A stretch of 64,000 bases of DNA, taken from Phytohalomonas tamaricis. GTDB taxonomy: Bacteria; Pseudomonadota; Gammaproteobacteria; Pseudomonadales; Halomonadaceae. Location: the NCBI RefSeq assembly GCF_003012345.1, contig NZ_PVRV01000021.1, forward strand, positions 62,001-126,000. The letters run 5' to 3'. Under the pieces are notes generated by a model. That model had not been told where the DNA came from and made no database searches. It worked only from the letters and a program-made list of their open reading frames with translations. Positions 62,421 through 64,000 of this stretch are shown here, one piece after another. Position 1 is the first letter of the stretch, and each line of letters begins with the position of its first letter. Both the position numbers and the translations under genes were made by a program.

Positions 62421-62920
62421 GGGCGGCTCGTCGCCTTGGCCTGATAAACGCCCAGTGCGTCGACTTCCAGGGTACGCTGCGTACCGTCATAACCCAGGAC
62501 CAGTCGCCCGCCGATCACTTCTCCATTGGGCCACCACACCAGCCGGGGCGTGTCGGTATCGGGCACTGGCTGCACGCTGGTGGATGAGCTCTCTACCGAA
62601 AGAGGGATCGGCCAGGCCTGCGGCGCCAAGCGTTGGCTGCCGAGCGGCACCCAACCCCACTCATCGGCATTCTGTCTATGGCGCCAAGTGACGAAGCGGT
62701 AACCTTGATCATCCGCCTGCCAGCCGATGATCTGCTGGTCGAGAAAAGCCACATCGCGCGCCAGACTCAGGTCGCTGTACAGCTGCTCGGTGGCAGCATC
62801 CAGGCGCCGATGGTCGTCGCCGCCCAGCCAGGCGACGCTCAGTGTCGTGGCCAACGAGACGATCACGACGACAACCAGCAGCTCGAGAAGCGTGAAGCCG
62901 CGGACGTCTCTAGAGGTCAT
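62417..62920 (-). CDS. gspH: Type II secretion minor pseudopilin GspH
   Basis: 167-residue pseudopilin. RDVRGFTLLELLVVVVIVSL gives the cleavage site and Glu5. The globular part contains LYSDLSLARDVAFLDQQIIG and a terminal strand LVLGYDGTQRTLEVDALG. Starts inside the gspG stop (4-bp overlap). Confidence 0.9.
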   Translation of the reverse strand: MTSRDVRGFTLLELLVVVVIVSLATTLSVAWLGGDDHRRLDAATEQLYSDLSLARDVAFLDQQIIGWQADDQGYRFVTWRHRQNADEWGWVPLGSQRLAPQAWPIPLSVESSSTSVQPVPDTDTPRLVWWPNGEVIGGRLVLGYDGTQRTLEVDALGVYQAKATSRP

Positions 62921-63366
62921 AGCATCCAGTTGCCGATGTCAGCATCGAGGCCTTCGCCGCCGGAGGCTCCGTCGGCCCCCAGAGTGTAAACATCTACCTT
63001 GCCGTTCTCGCCCGGGCTGCGGTACTGATACTCGTTGCCCCACGGGTCGCTGGGCAAGCGACGGATGTAGCCGTCTTCGCGGTAGTTCTTGGGCAGCGGC
63101 TCCTGGCTCGGGGCTTCGACCAGCGCCTGCAGACCCTGGCGGGTGGAGGGGTAGCGATAGTTGTCCATACGGTACATGTCCAGCGCTTGCTCTAGCGTCG
63201 ACAGGTCGGCGCGGGCCTTTTGCTGCATCGCGTCATCCTGGTTGCTGAGCACGTTGGGCGCAACGATAGCGACCAGCAGCCCGATGATGAAGATCACCAC
63301 CATGATCTCCAGCAGGGTGAAACCGCGTTGGCGGCGGGAGGAGCGGGAAGGGCGAGCGTATGTCAT
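62917..63366 (-). CDS. gspG: Type II secretion major pseudopilin GspG
   Basis: 149-residue major pseudopilin. RRQRGFTLLEIMVVIFIIGL gives the prepilin-peptidase site and Glu5. The C-terminal domain carries the GspG hallmark: YRMDNYRYPSTRQGLQALVE, then LPSDPWGNEYQYRSPG and the calcium-site DVYTLGADGASGGEGLDADI. GAGGAA precedes the ATG at 63366; a start seven residues earlier lacks this spacing. Most abundant component of the pseudopilus. Confidence 0.95.
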   Translation of the reverse strand: MTYARPSRSSRRQRGFTLLEIMVVIFIIGLLVAIVAPNVLSNQDDAMQQKARADLSTLEQALDMYRMDNYRYPSTRQGLQALVEAPSQEPLPKNYREDGYIRRLPSDPWGNEYQYRSPGENGKVDVYTLGADGASGGEGLDADIGNWML

Positions 63367-63383
63367 GGACTTTCCTCGGCAGT

Positions 63384-64000
63384 TCAATATTGCATGGCGC
63401 CGTTGAGGCGCATAATCGGGAGCAGGATGGCCAGGACGATGGTCAGCACGACGCCGCCCATGGTCAGGATCATCACGGGTTCGAACAGCGCCAGCGCCAT
63501 GTCGACGCGGCGATTGAACGTGGTTTCCTGGGTGTTGGCCACGCGTTCCAGCATGCGATCCAGCGTGCCGCTGGACTCACCGCTGGCGATCATGTGCAGC
63601 ATGGTCGGTGGAAAACGTCCGCTTTCGTTCATGGCGCGGTTGAGGCTGACCCCAGCGGCGATACGTTCGACCAGCAGGTCGACGGCGTCACGCATAAGTA
63701 GATTACCAAGGGTGTCGCGGCTGACCTTGAGGGCGTCGAGCAGCGGGATGCCGCTGCGGGTGAGGATGGCCAACGTTCGTGTCAGGCGGGCGGTATCAAG
63801 TAGCACAATCAGCTCACCCAGGCGCGGCAGACGCAGGAGCAAGGCGTGCCAGCGATGGCGCACGACGCGCCGCCGCAATAGCCGCTTCAGGACCAGGACG
63901 CCGAGTACGCCAGCGATCAGTATTCCGGGGCCGGTGAGCTGAATGAATTCGGAGAAGGCGATCAACGTCCGCGTCAACCAGGGCAATGCCATGTCAGAGC
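63384..64000 (-). CDS. gspF: Type II secretion platform protein GspF (5' end beyond window)
   Basis: The frame is open to the right edge, so only the C-terminal half (about 205 residues) of an approximately 400-residue protein is here. LRLPRLGELIVLLDTARLTR TL-type and LTRSGIPLLDALKVSR, then HMIASGESSGTLDRMLERVA and a final hydrophobic segment (MILTMGGVVLTIVLAILLPI) are the second GspF repeat. It is the multi-helix inner-membrane hub of the system. The stop is 17 bp before gspG. Confidence 0.93.
   Translation of the reverse strand, partial: SDMALPWLTRTLIAFSEFIQLTGPGILIAGVLGVLVLKRLLRRRVVRHRWHALLLRLPRLGELIVLLDTARLTRTLAILTRSGIPLLDALKVSRDTLGNLLMRDAVDLLVERIAAGVSLNRAMNESGRFPPTMLHMIASGESSGTLDRMLERVANTQETTFNRRVDMALALFEPVMILTMGGVVLTIVLAILLPIMRLNGAMQY

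Noticed and set aside
1-64000. CRISPR arrays, rRNA, tRNA, prophage
   Set aside because: No spaced direct repeats, rRNA signatures, convincing tRNA folds or phage structural genes were seen on either strand.

Overview
The window looks like a chromosomal segment of a gammaproteobacterium. A member of the Halomonadaceae or a related oceanospirillalean is plausible, judged from the mix of a type II secretion operon, bactofilins, GabT/GabD, an OprD-type porin and a PQQ-dependent quinate-type dehydrogenase. Taxonomy is inference only: no rRNA or tRNA gene was found. Base composition is patchy. The secretion operon at the right end is GC-rich, while roughly 2.2-9 kb and 46.5-48.2 kb are AT-rich and gene-poor.

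Layout. (1) 1-9.2 kb: a gspE-type secretion ATPase cut by the left edge, tspO, two divergent bactofilins, a small disordered lipoprotein, two small unknown proteins and a GAF-PAS-PAS-GGDEF protein. (2) 9.2-32.4 kb: a dense catabolic island with an AbgA-like amidohydrolase, two GNATs, two aldehyde dehydrogenases, hydantoinase/oxoprolinase HyuA-HyuB, two DAO-type FAD oxidases, two HAD proteins, a complete peptide-type ABC importer, GhrA-like reductase, GabT, GabD and an Lrp/AsnC regulator. (3) 33.2-44.6 kb: a quinate/shikimate module with 3-dehydroshikimate dehydratase, MFS transporter, NAD-type shikimate/quinate dehydrogenase, type II dehydroquinase, OprD porin and membrane PQQ dehydrogenase. 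(4) 45-48.8 kb: a Cache-GGDEF protein, a small membrane protein with its own terminator, degraded AraC and LysR remnants and a MazEF-like toxin-antitoxin pair. (5) 49-54 kb: MocR/MFS and EamA/MarR divergent transporter-regulator pairs and an ABM-domain protein. (6) 54.2-64 kb: a PAP2 phosphatase fused to autotransporter-type strand repeats, then gspN-M-L-K-J-I-H-G-F on the minus strand, split at the gspL/gspM junction by a tnpB element.

How the genes fit together. The island reads as uptake of a small amide or lactam-like compound by the ABC importer, ATP-dependent opening of a cyclic amide by HyuAB, removal of the amine by FAD oxidases or GabT, and oxidation of the aldehyde to succinate by GabD. 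This resembles known pyrrolidone, N-methylpyrrolidone and caprolactam routes, but the substrate is not identified. The quinate module holds every step from quinate to protocatechuate, with two different candidate first enzymes. The secretion operon uses 4-bp start/stop overlaps throughout its pseudopilin part, and the same overlap can be rebuilt across the tnpB insertion, which shows the insertion is recent and replaced only the last residues of GspL.

Mobile-element traces are mostly decayed: an IS5-family transposase fragment after lrp, an IS3 orfA fragment beside oprD, an orphan hairpin at 33.1 kb, and one tnpB element with all catalytic residues.
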